A stretch of 64,000 nucleotides of DNA from S144-45 sp015494035 (GCA_027057345.1 JALUIX010000052.1:16258-80257); one strand, 5' to 3'. Shown: positions 35,369 to 45,395, counted from the stretch's first letter. Translations and numbers: made by a program. The notes: generated by a model not told the origin, from the sequence alone.

Positions 35369-36370
35369 TCAATCGGACTGCTCCAGCTCCATGGCGTCGA
35401 CCAGCCGCTGACAGCTGGCCGGGTTGAGGTTAAAGCCGTTCCGGTAGTGCCCGCAATGCAAGTAAAGATTGCTTATCCGCTCGTGTCGGCCAACCAGGGG
35501 AATCCCATCAGGCTGATAGGGTCGCAGGCCAGCCCAGGTGGCCACCACCCTATCGGGCGTCAAGGTACTGTCAAGGGCAGCGGCTTCCGCAATCAGCGTT
35601 TCAATGGCCTGTTGCTTTGGAAGGCTGTCCCACGTACCCGGTTCCAGCGTACTGCCGGCCAGCACCTTGCCATCCTGACGCGGCACCAGGTAAATGCGCT
35701 CGGCGATGCGCATGGGGCGCACACCGCTTTTGCCACTGTCAAACAGCACCATCTGGCCTTTAACTGGCGTTGGCAAGCGGGAATCACCCAGCCAGCGCGC
35801 GGTCCAGGCGCCCGTGGCGGCCACAAAGGCATCCGCGTGCCAGCGTTGCTGGCCATCGGTGACGTACGTCAACCGGTGTTCCTGCGGCGGTGGCTGTATG
35901 CGGACACCACTGACAAAACGCACGCCACGCTGGCGCAACAAGCTCAACATGGCTTTTAGCAGGCGGGGATTTCTGACCTGGGCAAAATCGGGCAGAAACA
36001 GCTCGGGCGTTTTGCCTGTCGCGGAAATCTCGTGGCGGATGCCATGACGGGAACACCAGCTTCTGGCCTTTTCCAGTACCACCGGCTGAATGCGCAAACC
36101 ACAGCGCAGGTATTCCGGGTCGATGCCGGATTCGTGTTGAATGCGGGCAAAGAAATCATCGTACTGGCGATAGGAGTCCAGAAACAGCCGCTGCACTGGT
36201 TCTGGGTAATCCCAGGGGCAAATGGGGGAGAGGATGCCACCTCCGGCCCATGACGCACGCGTGGCCAGTGGGTACTGATCCAGCACGGTGATATCACGTA
36301 CACCGCGATTGCCCAGCTCCCACGCCGCCGACAAACCGGCAATGCCGCTGCCGATAATGACCACTTTCAC
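35369..36370 (-). CDS. thiO: ThiO-like FAD-dependent glycine/D-amino-acid oxidase
   Basis: 333 residues. FAD-binding GSGIAGLSAAWELGNRG at the very N-terminus, then WAGGGILSPICPWDYPEPV (ThiO-like), FVAATGAWTARWLG, and the C-terminal GLRPYQPDGIPLVGRH and YLHCGHYRNGFNLNPASC. In thiamine synthesis ThiO converts glycine to iminoglycine for ThiG. No other thi gene is in the window, so a general D-amino-acid oxidase remains possible. It ends the folP-glmM-lipoprotein-M28 gene run on this strand. Confidence 0.82.
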   Translation of the reverse strand: MKVVIIGSGIAGLSAAWELGNRGVRDITVLDQYPLATRASWAGGGILSPICPWDYPEPVQRLFLDSYRQYDDFFARIQHESGIDPEYLRCGLRIQPVVLEKARSWCSRHGIRHEISATGKTPELFLPDFAQVRNPRLLKAMLSLLRQRGVRFVSGVRIQPPPQEHRLTYVTDGQQRWHADAFVAATGAWTARWLGDSRLPTPVKGQMVLFDSGKSGVRPMRIAERIYLVPRQDGKVLAGSTLEPGTWDSLPKQQAIETLIAEAAALDSTLTPDRVVATWAGLRPYQPDGIPLVGRHERISNLYLHCGHYRNGFNLNPASCQRLVDAMELEQSD

Positions 36371-36409
36371 GCCGTGCGTTGCCTCCTCCGAATCGGTGAC
36401 AACCCGGGG

Positions 36410-38260
36410 TTACTGACGTGAACCGGGCGTGATTTCAAGTTCCACCCGTTTTTTGCCCCGACGCACCACCATTTTGACCGGTTGCCCGACTTTTAACGCC
36501 TGCAAGACATAGGTGTAGTCATAAATGTTTTCGATGGGCGTTCCAGCCAGCTCAATAATCACATCGCCGGGCTTTATGCCGGCCTTTTCAGCCGGGCCGC
36601 CTTTGGTGGCACCGTTCAGTCGCACGCCGGTGCCGTCTTCCTGGGCATAGTCCGGGATGGTTCCCAGGTAGGCGCGCATGCCGCCACGAATGCCCTTTTC
36701 CTGCTTGCGCTCCATTTTCTGAAAGTGCAAGGGCGTGGTGCTCTGGGCCAGGTCCCGGCCAATCAATGCCACCAATCTGGCAATTCTGGCGGTGCCCGGG
36801 TAGTTGAGCAAATCCGCGGTGTCGCGCGGGGTGTGATACTCCGGATGAGAACCGGTAAAAGCCGACAGCACCGGCACATTGTGCAGGTAAAAACTCATGG
36901 CATCGGTGGGCAGGTAGGCGTCCTGCTGCAGGGTGATATTCAAACCCACCGGAGCGTTGCGTTTTTCGATGATGGCAGGCCACTCGCTGGCGGAACCTGT
37001 GCCCTGCATGATGGCGGCATCCCGCAAACGGCCCACCATGTCCATGTTAAGGTAGGCGCCAAAACGGCCGGACAGGTCCTGTTCCTTGAAGCTTTTGACA
37101 AAGTTGTCCGAACCCAGCAAGCCCAGTTCTTCACCCGACCAGCCGATAAAAATCATATCCCGTACCGGGTTGAATTTGCCTTTTTTCTGCAAACCGGCCA
37201 GGTATTCGGCCGCTTCGATCATGGCGGCCACGCCCGATGCGTTGTCATCGGCACCCGGGTGCACGCGGCCCTGTTCATCGGCGCGCGCCAGCGAGGTGGA
37301 AGATTCTCCATGGCCCAGGTGGTCATAATGCGCACCAATCACCACAGCCGGTAGTTTGGGGTTCGTGCCGGGCAAATAGGCGATGACGTTGTGGCCGGTT
37401 TTCTTTTCCTGCCGCAAGTCGATATTGGCTGACACTTGCACACCTGGCAAGTCAAAACCCATGACAAAATCGCCTTTGTCGAGTTTTTTCTGAATCGCCT
37501 TTGGATCTTTAGCGGCCTGCTTAAACCAGGGTGCCACCACTGCACGACTCACAGAAATGACCGGCAGGCTGCCCTGCGAGCTGGACGCATCATAGCGCAG
37601 CGGCACCAGCTCATCCTTGACGATGGTATTGGGACCGGCCACCAGAATCAGCCCCCGGGCACCATGCTGGCGTGCCGTCAGGGCCTTGAACCGGTCACTG
37701 GAAAAAGGCGCCAGCTTCACGCGTTGTTCGGGCGTCAGATCTTCAGGCATAAAGCGGTAGGCCAGCACCCATTTGTCTTTCACGTCCAGGTGGGTGTAGG
37801 AATCGTAGCTGTCCCCTGGCTTGTCGCCTTCAGGTTCGGTGATGCCGTAGCCGGCAAACACCACCCCGGCGGGTTTCACCTGACCCTGGCCGGAAAAGGC
37901 CAAAGGTCGAAAATCCCGATTAACGGACAGCGCTTTGCCATTCACCAGCAAATGGTTGCCCGGGCCCAACGTGGTGCCTGCATTAAACGCGTAGCGGTGA
38001 ACGTAATCCGTGGACTGCCACGGCTTGAGGCCGATGGCGGCAAATTCCCGCGCCAGGTACTGCGCCGCTTTGGACTCACTGGCGGTGCCTGTCATACGAC
38101 CACCAAAGCCAGTCAACGCCTGCACGTGCTGGCGAATTTCCCGGGGAGTAATGGCGGTACTCAGCTCGCGTTTGGCCTGCCCGTAACAGGGCAAGACAAC
38201 GGCCAGAAAAACCAGGAAGAACTGGATGCGATTGATGCGGTACTGTGTTTTTGTGCTCAT
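36410..38260 (-). CDS. Secreted M28-family metallopeptidase with PA and PDZ domains
   Basis: 616 residues. A hydrophobic N-terminal segment (IQFFLVFLAVVLPCYGQA) probably directs export. A PA-type insertion spans about residues 120-260. The zinc peptidase core has GAHYDHLGHG, HPGADDNASGVAAMIE, WSGEELGLLGSDNF (catalytic Glu pair), DMVGRLRD and TGSHPEYHTPRDTADLL (last zinc His). A C-terminal PDZ domain follows (GAYLGTIP-like MRAYLGTIPDY, GGPAEKAGIKPGDVIIELAG). It probably releases N-terminal amino acids in the periplasm. It lies 31 bases after the beta-propeller lipoprotein gene on the same strand. Confidence 0.9.
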   Translation of the reverse strand: MSTKTQYRINRIQFFLVFLAVVLPCYGQAKRELSTAITPREIRQHVQALTGFGGRMTGTASESKAAQYLAREFAAIGLKPWQSTDYVHRYAFNAGTTLGPGNHLLVNGKALSVNRDFRPLAFSGQGQVKPAGVVFAGYGITEPEGDKPGDSYDSYTHLDVKDKWVLAYRFMPEDLTPEQRVKLAPFSSDRFKALTARQHGARGLILVAGPNTIVKDELVPLRYDASSSQGSLPVISVSRAVVAPWFKQAAKDPKAIQKKLDKGDFVMGFDLPGVQVSANIDLRQEKKTGHNVIAYLPGTNPKLPAVVIGAHYDHLGHGESSTSLARADEQGRVHPGADDNASGVAAMIEAAEYLAGLQKKGKFNPVRDMIFIGWSGEELGLLGSDNFVKSFKEQDLSGRFGAYLNMDMVGRLRDAAIMQGTGSASEWPAIIEKRNAPVGLNITLQQDAYLPTDAMSFYLHNVPVLSAFTGSHPEYHTPRDTADLLNYPGTARIARLVALIGRDLAQSTTPLHFQKMERKQEKGIRGGMRAYLGTIPDYAQEDGTGVRLNGATKGGPAEKAGIKPGDVIIELAGTPIENIYDYTYVLQALKVGQPVKMVVRRGKKRVELEITPGSRQ

Positions 38261-38291
38261 GATATGCCCGGTCTGTGTTTATCTTGTCGTT

Positions 38292-39449
38292 TTACTTCAA
38301 GCCCAGCGCTCGCAGGGCGGCCTGGTGATCCCAGTGGCCACGGAAAATCTGGCCTTTATTGCCCTGGCTGCGCTTGGTCCAGTAAAGCTGGCTGCCATCG
38401 GGGGAAAACACCGGCAAGCCGTCAAAGCCCTCGGCATGGATGACGCGCACCGGTTCGTGCCGGCCTTCGGTGTCAACAATATACAGCTCGAAATTACCAA
38501 AACCATTCAGGTTATTGGTGTAAATGATGTACTGCCCGCTGGGGTGGTAATACGGCGCCCAGGACATGACGCCCTGATGCGTGATCTGCCGTTTGTCACT
38601 GCCATCGAGTTTCATGGTGAAAATTTCCGCAGTGGCGCCATTGGGCTGAAAATGACGCCAGACGATGCGCTGGCCATCGGGGCTGAAAAATGGCCCGCCG
38701 TCATAGCCCAAAGCCGAGGTGAGCCGGCGCACCTGGCTGCCATCGGCATTCATCAGGTAGATGTCCATGACTGCCGCCGGGTCGTGGGCAAAGGCTTTCT
38801 TTTCTGCCTCGGTGAGGCTGCCAGCGTAAGCCCGGCGGTTGGAAGCGAACACAATCAGCGAGCCATCGGGCGAGAAACTGCCCTCGGCGTCATAGCCCCG
38901 GGCGTGGGTCAGCTGCTGGTACTGATCCCCTTCGCGCACGAAAATGTCGTAGTTTTCATCGTAATCCCAGCTATACCGACGCTGTTTACCCGAGGCGCGA
39001 AAAGCCAGCTCTTCGGCCTGCTTCTGTTTCGCCTTGGGGTCTAAATGGGTGGAGGAAAAAAGAATTTTCTCGCCATCGGGATGGATCCACGCACAGGTGG
39101 TCTTGCCCACACCGGGGCTGACCCGTTCGGTGTCGCCGGTTTCCAGGTCCATGAGGTAAATCTGGTAAAACGGGTTGTCGTCCTGGCGCTCACTCTGAAA
39201 CACCAGTTGCGTGCCGTCGGCTGAAAAATACCCTTCTCCGGCCCGTTTGCCGGCAAAGGTTAGCTGGTTCACCTCGCTCAACAAGGGCCTGGGCTGTGCT
39301 TCCTGTTCCTTATGCTTCGCGTTATTCTGCGCGTCCATGGCACTGGATGCAGCCGCTGGTTTGCTCGTTGACTGGCACCCGGCCAGCGTCAAAAACACTG
39401 CCACTAGTATGGCTATGGCCCGTGTCAGGGTGAGTGAGTTTCGATTCAT
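38292..39449 (-). CDS. Beta-propeller (TolB/PD40-type) lipoprotein
   Basis: 385 residues. Lipoprotein signal peptide (LTRAIAILVAVFLTLAGCQS, lipobox LAGC) followed by WD40-like PD40 repeats: YFSADGTQLVFQSERQDDN, GSFSPDGSLIVFASNR, PFFSPDGQRIVWR, YYHPSGQYIIYT and PVFSPDGSQLYWT. The start at 39449 overlaps the glmM stop (ATGA), giving coupled translation. Such propellers often accompany peptidases; the next gene is the M28 peptidase. No enzyme site seen. Confidence 0.85.
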   Translation of the reverse strand: MNRNSLTLTRAIAILVAVFLTLAGCQSTSKPAAASSAMDAQNNAKHKEQEAQPRPLLSEVNQLTFAGKRAGEGYFSADGTQLVFQSERQDDNPFYQIYLMDLETGDTERVSPGVGKTTCAWIHPDGEKILFSSTHLDPKAKQKQAEELAFRASGKQRRYSWDYDENYDIFVREGDQYQQLTHARGYDAEGSFSPDGSLIVFASNRRAYAGSLTEAEKKAFAHDPAAVMDIYLMNADGSQVRRLTSALGYDGGPFFSPDGQRIVWRHFQPNGATAEIFTMKLDGSDKRQITHQGVMSWAPYYHPSGQYIIYTNNLNGFGNFELYIVDTEGRHEPVRVIHAEGFDGLPVFSPDGSQLYWTKRSQGNKGQIFRGHWDHQAALRALGLK

Positions 39450-40789
39450 TCTGCCAGCTCCTGAATTTCTGCGGCCAGTTGCCCGGCCAGTTGCGTTGCT
39501 TGTTCGGCACGTTCGCATTCAACCATGACGCGCACCAATGGTTCGGTGCCCGAAGCGCGTATCAGCACCCGGCCGGAATCACCCAGTGTGGCATTGGCGT
39601 CTGCGGTCAGGGTTTGTACCCGCGGGTGTTTTATCAAATCGCGCGGCTTGTTGGCCTTGACGTTTATCAAGGTTTGAGGAAACAGCGGCATTTCCGCAGC
39701 CAGTTCACGCAGGCTGCGGCCCGTTTCCCGCAACACGGCCAGCACCATCAAGGCACTGATAATGCCATCGCCGGTGGTGGCCAGGTCAAGGTTAAGGATA
39801 TGCCCCGATGATTCGCCGCCCAGGGTCCAGCCGTTTTGTTTCAGCCGTTGATGCACGTAGCGATCGCCCACGTTGGCGCGCTGGAAAGGGATGCCCAGCG
39901 CCTGCAGGCCAGCGGCCATGCCCTGGTTGCTCATTAGGGTGCCCACCACACCGCCATTCAGTCGCCCTTGTTGGTGCAGGTGCTTGGCCACCAGAAAAAT
40001 CAGCCGGTCGCCATCCACCACTTCGCCGGTTTCGTCCACCATCAGCACGCGATCGCCATCACCGTCCAGGGCGATGCCCAGGTCAGCGCCGGTTTTCCTC
40101 ACGGTGTCCTGCAACAGTTGGGGGTGGGTGGAACCGCAATCGGCGTTGATGTTGAGCCCGTCCGGGCGATCGCCGATGACCGTGAGCTGCGCCCCCAGCT
40201 CACGAAAGACTTCCGGCGCCGTGCGGTAGGTGGCGCCATTGGCGCAGTCCAGCGCAATACGCATGCCATGCAGGCTGAGCTGATCAGGAAAGGTGCTTTT
40301 GCAGTATTCCACGTAACGACCGGCAGCGTCTTCGATGCGGCGCGCCTTGCCCAGCTTTTCCGACGGCACGGTAACAAAATCCTTTTCCAGTTCCGCTTCA
40401 ATGGCCAGCTCCAGCTCGTCGCTGAGTTTTTCCCCGTGCTGGTTAAAGAACTTGATGCCGTTGTCGTGAAACGGGTTGTGGGAAGCACTGATAACGATAC
40501 CGGCCGAAGCATGCATGGAACGCGTGAGCCAGGCGATGGCCGGGGTGGACATGGGACCAAGCAAAAGGATGCCCGTGCCGGCCGAAGACAGGCCCGCTTC
40601 CAGCGCCGATTCCAGCATGTAACCGGAAATGCGCGTATCCTTGCCGATCACGATGGTGTTGGCACGCGACTGACCGCCCAGCACCTTGCCGGCCGCGCGA
40701 CCCAGTCGCAAGGCAAATTCGGCGGTCATTACGCCGCCGCCCACCCGACCGCGGATGCCGTCGGTACCAAAATATTTTTTTCTTGTCAT
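39446..40789 (-). CDS. glmM: Phosphoglucosamine mutase GlmM
   Basis: Converts glucosamine-6-phosphate to glucosamine-1-phosphate for UDP-GlcNAc and cell-wall synthesis. Marks are KKYFGTDGIRGRVG, the active serine loop GIVISASHNPFHDNGIK, the metal loop ALDGDGDRVLMVDE, GGESSGHI and the phosphate-binding end IRASGTEPLVRVMVE. Length 447 matches E. coli (445). Its start overlaps the folP stop by four bases. Confidence 0.98.
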   Translation of the reverse strand: MTRKKYFGTDGIRGRVGGGVMTAEFALRLGRAAGKVLGGQSRANTIVIGKDTRISGYMLESALEAGLSSAGTGILLLGPMSTPAIAWLTRSMHASAGIVISASHNPFHDNGIKFFNQHGEKLSDELELAIEAELEKDFVTVPSEKLGKARRIEDAAGRYVEYCKSTFPDQLSLHGMRIALDCANGATYRTAPEVFRELGAQLTVIGDRPDGLNINADCGSTHPQLLQDTVRKTGADLGIALDGDGDRVLMVDETGEVVDGDRLIFLVAKHLHQQGRLNGGVVGTLMSNQGMAAGLQALGIPFQRANVGDRYVHQRLKQNGWTLGGESSGHILNLDLATTGDGIISALMVLAVLRETGRSLRELAAEMPLFPQTLINVKANKPRDLIKHPRVQTLTADANATLGDSGRVLIRASGTEPLVRVMVECERAEQATQLAGQLAAEIQELAE

Positions 40790-41610
40790 GCCTGTGCTTG
40801 ATTGATGGCTGTCAGCACCTTGAGCGCCTGGCGGGTTTCGGCCACGTCATGTACGCGCAGAATGTCTGCTCCGTTAAACCAGCCCCAGGTGGCCGCGGCC
40901 ACGCTGCCTGACACACGCTTATCCGCTTCGGGCTGATCCAGAATGGCGCCGATAAAGGCTTTTCGGGAAACGCCCAGCAACAGCGGAAAACCCAGCGCCC
41001 GAATTTCGCGCAGGCCCTTGAGCAGAATCAGGTTGTGCTGCAGGCTTTTGCCAAAGCCGATGCCCGGGTCCAGGTAAATGTGTTCCGGCTTGATGCCAGC
41101 GGCCAGGCAGTTGTCAGCGCGATCCTGCAGAAAGCTTTGCACCTCGTGCAGCACGTCTTTATACTGCGGGTTATTCTGCATGGTTTCCGGTGTGCCCTTT
41201 TTGTGCATCAGGCACACCGGTACATCGGCCTCCACGGCCACCTGCAAGGCGCCGGTGGCCTGCAAAGCGTTGACATCATTGATGAATCCGGCACCGGCTT
41301 CCACCGCCACCTGCATCACTTCGGCCTTGCTGGTGTCCACCGAAATCAGGGCATCCGGCGCGGCCTGTACGATGCCTTCAATGACCGGAATCACGCGCTG
41401 CAGTTCTTCCTCAACGGATACCGCACTGGCTCCGGGGCGCGTGGACTCACCGCCCACGTCCACCATGTCGGCACCGGCTTCCAGCAGGCGCAAAGCGTGT
41501 TCAATGGCATTATGCGGGTCAAGGAACTGACCACCATCGGAAAAAGAATCGGGGGTCACGTTAACGACCCCCATGATTTTGCAGTTTGGATTTGGCTGAA
41601 TGCCGGGCAT
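40786..41610 (-). CDS. folP: Dihydropteroate synthase FolP
   Basis: Joins p-aminobenzoate to the pterin pyrophosphate in folate synthesis. Marks are MGVVNVTPDSFSDGG, GGESTRPGA, SVDTSKAEV, FINDVNAL, CLMHKKGTPETMQ and GVSRKAFIG. Length 274 is normal. It sits immediately after ftsH (one base between) and overlaps glmM, the conserved ftsH-folP-glmM order. Confidence 0.98.
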   Translation of the reverse strand: MPGIQPNPNCKIMGVVNVTPDSFSDGGQFLDPHNAIEHALRLLEAGADMVDVGGESTRPGASAVSVEEELQRVIPVIEGIVQAAPDALISVDTSKAEVMQVAVEAGAGFINDVNALQATGALQVAVEADVPVCLMHKKGTPETMQNNPQYKDVLHEVQSFLQDRADNCLAAGIKPEHIYLDPGIGFGKSLQHNLILLKGLREIRALGFPLLLGVSRKAFIGAILDQPEADKRVSGSVAAATWGWFNGADILRVHDVAETRQALKVLTAINQAQA

Positions 41611-41611
41611 G

Positions 41612-43549
41612 TCAGACCTGTTCGGCCGGGCCGCCTACCGTCGGTGTGCTGCGGCTGGGTTTGGCCGGCTTTTCCTCGGCCTTGACGCCGCCACCTGGCC
41701 GTTCGTCATCGTTCCAGCCTTCCGGAGGGGACGGCTTTTTGCCTTGCATGATTTCCGCAATCTGGTTCTCGTCAATGGTTTCGTACTTCATCAAGGCTTC
41801 GGCCATCAGGTGCAGCTTGTCCAGATTTTCTTCCAGGATTTCCCTGGCACGGTTGTAGTTGCGCGTGATGATGTCCTTGATTTCCTGGTCAATCTTGCGC
41901 GCGGTTTCATCGGACATGTGTTTGTGCTGGGTCACCTGACGACCCAGAAAAACCTCTTCCTCGTCTTCGTGGTAGCTCATGGGCCCCAGCACGTCCGACA
42001 GGCCCCACTTGGTGACCATGTTGCGCGCCAGGCTGGTGGCGCGTTCAATGTCATTGCTGGCCCCGGTGGTCACGGCGTCGGCGCCGCCAATCAGTTCTTC
42101 GGCAATGCGGCCACCAAACAGGCTGGCAATCTGGCTTTCAATGCCGCGCTTGCTGAGCGAGTACTTGTCTTCCTCAGGCAAAAACATGGTCACACCCAAG
42201 GCCCGGCCACGCGGAATGATGGTGACCTTGTAGACCGGATCGTGCTCGGGCACTTTCAGGCCCACAATGGCGTGACCGGCTTCGTGATAGGCGGTGTTGA
42301 GTTTTTCCTTTTCGTTCATGACCATGGAACGGCGTTCGGCGCCCATCATGATCTTGTCCTTGGCCTTTTCGAAGTGCTCCATGGTCACTTCCTTTTGGCC
42401 TTCACGGGCGGCAAAAAGCGCGGCCTCGTTGACCAGATTGGCCAGGTCAGCCCCGGAGAATCCGGGCGTACCGCGCGCCAGCACCGACGCCTTGACGTCT
42501 TCGGCCAGCGGCACTTTCTTCATGTGGACCTTGAGAATGGCTTCACGGCCCTTGATGTCCGGCAGGCCCACCACCACCTGGCGGTCAAACCGGCCAGGAC
42601 GCAAAAGGGCCGGATCGAGCACGTCGGGGCGGTTGGTGGCGGCGATCACGATGACACCTTCATTGCCTTCGAAACCGTCCATTTCCACCAGTAACTGGTT
42701 GAGTGTCTGTTCGCGTTCGTCGTGACCGCCACCCAGACCGGCGCCGCGGTGGCGGCCGACGGCGTCAATCTCGTCAATAAAAATGATGCACGGCGCGTGC
42801 TTCTTGGCCTGTTCGAACATGTCGCGCACGCGGCTGGCGCCCACGCCCACAAACATTTCCACGAAATCGGAACCGGAAATGGTGAAAAACGGCACCTTGG
42901 CCTCACCGGCGATGGCCTTGGCCAGCAGGGTTTTACCGGTGCCTGGCGGGCCAACCATAAGCACGCCACGGGGAATGTGCCCACCCAGGCGCTGGAAGCG
43001 GGTCGGGTCCTTGAGAAAATCCACCAGTTCCTTCACGTCTTCCTTGGCTTCTTCGGCCCCGGCCACGTCATCAAAAGTCACCTTGACCTGATCTTCGCCC
43101 AGCAACTTGGCCTTGCTGCGGCCAAAAGACATGGCGCCGCCGCCTTTGCCGCCACCTTGCATCTGACGCATGATGAACAGCCACAGGCCGATAAACAGCA
43201 CCACCGGCAGCAGGTCGCGCAAGAGCGTGAACAGCACACTGTCTTCCTTGGGTGGTTTGGAATCAAACTTGACGCCGTGCTTGAGCATGTCATCAATCAG
43301 GCCCGGATCATCGGGCTTCTGCACGACAATTTTATCGCCGTCCAGGGTTTTGGCGTGGATTTCCGTGTGCACCAGGCTTTGCTGGTCCATTTCGGCTTCG
43401 GTAATTTCGTTATTGCGCACCATCTGGATAAAATCCGAATAGGCCACCTTTTTGGCCACTTCGGGTTGTTGCATGGTGGCGCTGAAAATCGTCACCAGAA
43501 CCATCAGGGCGACAATCCATAGCAGGATATTGCGGGCTACGTTATTCAA
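41612..43549 (-). CDS. ftsH: FtsH membrane-bound AAA zinc protease
   Basis: Degrades misassembled membrane proteins and regulators. Two N-terminal membrane helices (ILLWIVALMVLVTIFSA; LFTLLRDLLPVVLFIGLWLF) flank a periplasmic domain. The AAA module has Walker A GPPGTGKT, IIFIDEIDAVGRHRG, and the SRH around RPDVLDPALLRPGRFDRQ. The zinc site is HEAGH. Length 645 is normal. An inverted-end repeat (copy i) lies between its start and rlmE. Confidence 0.98.
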   Translation of the reverse strand: MNNVARNILLWIVALMVLVTIFSATMQQPEVAKKVAYSDFIQMVRNNEITEAEMDQQSLVHTEIHAKTLDGDKIVVQKPDDPGLIDDMLKHGVKFDSKPPKEDSVLFTLLRDLLPVVLFIGLWLFIMRQMQGGGKGGGAMSFGRSKAKLLGEDQVKVTFDDVAGAEEAKEDVKELVDFLKDPTRFQRLGGHIPRGVLMVGPPGTGKTLLAKAIAGEAKVPFFTISGSDFVEMFVGVGASRVRDMFEQAKKHAPCIIFIDEIDAVGRHRGAGLGGGHDEREQTLNQLLVEMDGFEGNEGVIVIAATNRPDVLDPALLRPGRFDRQVVVGLPDIKGREAILKVHMKKVPLAEDVKASVLARGTPGFSGADLANLVNEAALFAAREGQKEVTMEHFEKAKDKIMMGAERRSMVMNEKEKLNTAYHEAGHAIVGLKVPEHDPVYKVTIIPRGRALGVTMFLPEEDKYSLSKRGIESQIASLFGGRIAEELIGGADAVTTGASNDIERATSLARNMVTKWGLSDVLGPMSYHEDEEEVFLGRQVTQHKHMSDETARKIDQEIKDIITRNYNRAREILEENLDKLHLMAEALMKYETIDENQIAEIMQGKKPSPPEGWNDDERPGGGVKAEEKPAKPSRSTPTVGGPAEQV

Positions 43550-43611
43550 GTTGTTTTTCCTCTCCAGAAGTTATTTCCTGTGGCGACGGCATCCATGCCC
43601 TCGCCGTTATC

Positions 43612-43777
43612 AGGGAAGCTCTGATTGAATCGTGACACGGCATCTTGCGACGTAAAATCGTCCATTTCTGCGTTGCAAACCTTCACAATAGCTTGCTATT
43701 GCGTGCGGTTTGCGTCTTGAACTGAACAATTTTTCATTACAATCTGCTCGCGCCAGATTCAATCAGAGCTTCCTTAG
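43612..43777. repeat. Inverted-end repeat element, copy i (subfamily A)
   Basis: Begins AGGGAAGCTCTGATTGAATC, interior cgtgacacggcatcttgcga, ttctgcgttgcaaaccttc, acaatagcttgctattgcg; ends cagattcaatcagagcttcc. It lies between ftsH and rlmE. Confidence 0.92.
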
Positions 43778-43827
43778 TTTTCTGCCACAGTCAACCGCGT
43801 GACAAATCCGCGTGACAAATCAAGGCG

Positions 43828-44454
43828 TTACGCCGGCTTTTTAAAGCCCTTTGCCACCGCGTACACTTCGCGGCTACGCGGGCGCGATGCCTGCGGTTTG
43901 CGCATCACCACTTTATCAAACTGGCTGCGCAGTTGCTTCAGGTAGGCATCAAACCCTTCACCCTGAAACAGTTTAATGGCGAAATGACCACCCGGCTTGA
44001 GTTTTTGCTGACAAAAATCCAGTGCCAGCTCGGCCAGGTACATGGCGCGCGCCTGATCGGCGGCGGCCACTCCACTCATGTTGGGGGCCAAATCCGATAA
44101 CACAAGGTCAACCCGATCCTCGCCCAACTGCTCTGTCAGCGCATCCAGCACTGCCTGTTCACGGAAGTCTCCCTGAATGAATTCCACGCCTTCCAGCGGT
44201 TCCATGGGCAAAATATCCAGGCCCACAATGCGCGCTTCAGGCGGCAACAGCTGACGCGCTATCTGACACCAGCCACCGGGTGCGGCACCCAGGTCCACCA
44301 CACTTTTGACCTGATCCAGCAGACCGTCTTTTTCATGCAATTCCTTCAGCTTGAAGGCGGCCCGGGAACGCAGATTCTGCTCCTGCGCCAGTTTGACAAA
44401 ATGGTCGTCAAAATGTTCCTTGAGCCAACGCTGGGAGGATTTACTGCGTGTCAT
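43828..44454 (-). CDS. rlmE: RlmE (FtsJ/RrmJ) 23S rRNA 2'-O-methyltransferase
   Basis: Methylates U2552 of 23S rRNA. Marks are FKLKELHEKDGLL, SVVDLGAAPGGWCQIARQLL (SAM loop), IVGLDILPMEPLEGVEFIQGDF, DLVLSDLAPNMSG and FAIKLFQGEGFDAYL (the K-D-K-E catalytic set lies within these). Length 208 equals E. coli (209). Divergent from yhbY, as usual. Confidence 0.97.
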   Translation of the reverse strand: MTRSKSSQRWLKEHFDDHFVKLAQEQNLRSRAAFKLKELHEKDGLLDQVKSVVDLGAAPGGWCQIARQLLPPEARIVGLDILPMEPLEGVEFIQGDFREQAVLDALTEQLGEDRVDLVLSDLAPNMSGVAAADQARAMYLAELALDFCQQKLKPGGHFAIKLFQGEGFDAYLKQLRSQFDKVVMRKPQASRPRSREVYAVAKGFKKPA

Positions 44455-44566
44455 GTGGTTTCCGCGCCGCGCACACGGCAGTGATGGGTGTTTTGGCCGG
44501 TGGTGGCTGACTTGCCGAAGCCACCGCGGTACAATGCCATTTTATCACAGAACAACACAGCCACCC

Positions 44567-44851
44567 ATGAACAAGGAACAACAGAAATTTCTGCGCGGAC
44601 TCAGCCATCACATCCACCCGGTGGTCATCGTGGCCGGCAAAGGCCTGTCGGAAAACGTCATGCAGGAGATCGAGAACGCGCTGGACAAGCACGAACTGGT
44701 CAAGGTCAAGCTGCGCACCGATCGCGACCAGCGGGCCGAATTCACCGACAGCATCGTCAAGCGCACCGGCGCCGAACTGGTGCACTCCATCGGCCAGAAC
44801 ATCACCCTGTTCCGGCGCAATCCGGACGAAGCGGTGATTGAACTGCCCTGA
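44567..44851 (+). CDS. yhbY: YhbY-like CRM-domain RNA-binding protein
   Basis: 94 residues forming one CRM domain: KFLRGLSHHIHPVVIVAGKGL, then ALDKHELVKVKL and IGQNITLFRRN. The ortholog associates with pre-50S ribosomes. The start is placed at 44567 (MNKEQQK); the open frame continues upstream only through the divergent promoter region and rlmE. Confidence 0.95.
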   Translation: MNKEQQKFLRGLSHHIHPVVIVAGKGLSENVMQEIENALDKHELVKVKLRTDRDQRAEFTDSIVKRTGAELVHSIGQNITLFRRNPDEAVIELP

Positions 44852-44922
44852 AACACCCCCATTTACAGGACAAAATAACCGGCGCTCACCACAGCCATCA
44901 GCCGACCCAAGCGAGGAAAACC

Positions 44923-45309
44923 ATGTTACTGAATGAAGACCCATTAAGCGGCGATTACCTGATCAAGGCCATCGAAGACGAATGCCTGGTGTTGCCGGAA
45001 GAAAAAATCTGCCACTCCTGCCTGATCAGCAATCAGGAAATCTGGCACCGACCGGACATTTGCCACGTGGCGCAACTGGATCAGGCACTGGTGGACAAGG
45101 TACTGCAGCTGAAACCGGAAATTTTCTTTCTCGGCACCGGCGCTAAAATCATCTGGCCAAACCCGGAGCTGCTGCGCCCACTGCTGGACGCCCACATCGG
45201 CGTCGAAGTGATGGACACCCACGCCGCGGCCCGCACCTATGACGTGGTGGTGGCCGAAGGCCGCCAGGCCGCCGCCTTTTTCATCATCGACAAAAACTGC
45301 CCCGAATAA
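44923..45309 (+). CDS. Mth938-like domain protein (DUF498 family)
   Basis: 128 residues. Family features are CHSCLISNQEIW, IFFLGTGAKIIWPNPELL and VEVMDTHAAARTYDVVVAEGRQAAAFFI. Homologues such as human NDUFAF3 help assemble respiratory complex I, while the function of bacterial stand-alone members is unclear. It lies 71 bases after yhbY and may be co-transcribed. It marks the end of the conserved block; a repeat and then the defence island follow. Confidence 0.88.
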   Translation: MLLNEDPLSGDYLIKAIEDECLVLPEEKICHSCLISNQEIWHRPDICHVAQLDQALVDKVLQLKPEIFFLGTGAKIIWPNPELLRPLLDAHIGVEVMDTHAAARTYDVVVAEGRQAAAFFIIDKNCPE

Positions 45310-45395
45310 GCGCTTTGCTGCTCCACCTGAAAGCGAACGCCGCGCGCATTACATGAAGCATTGGGTTTTTATTTTCTTGGGCTTTGAATAAGCAC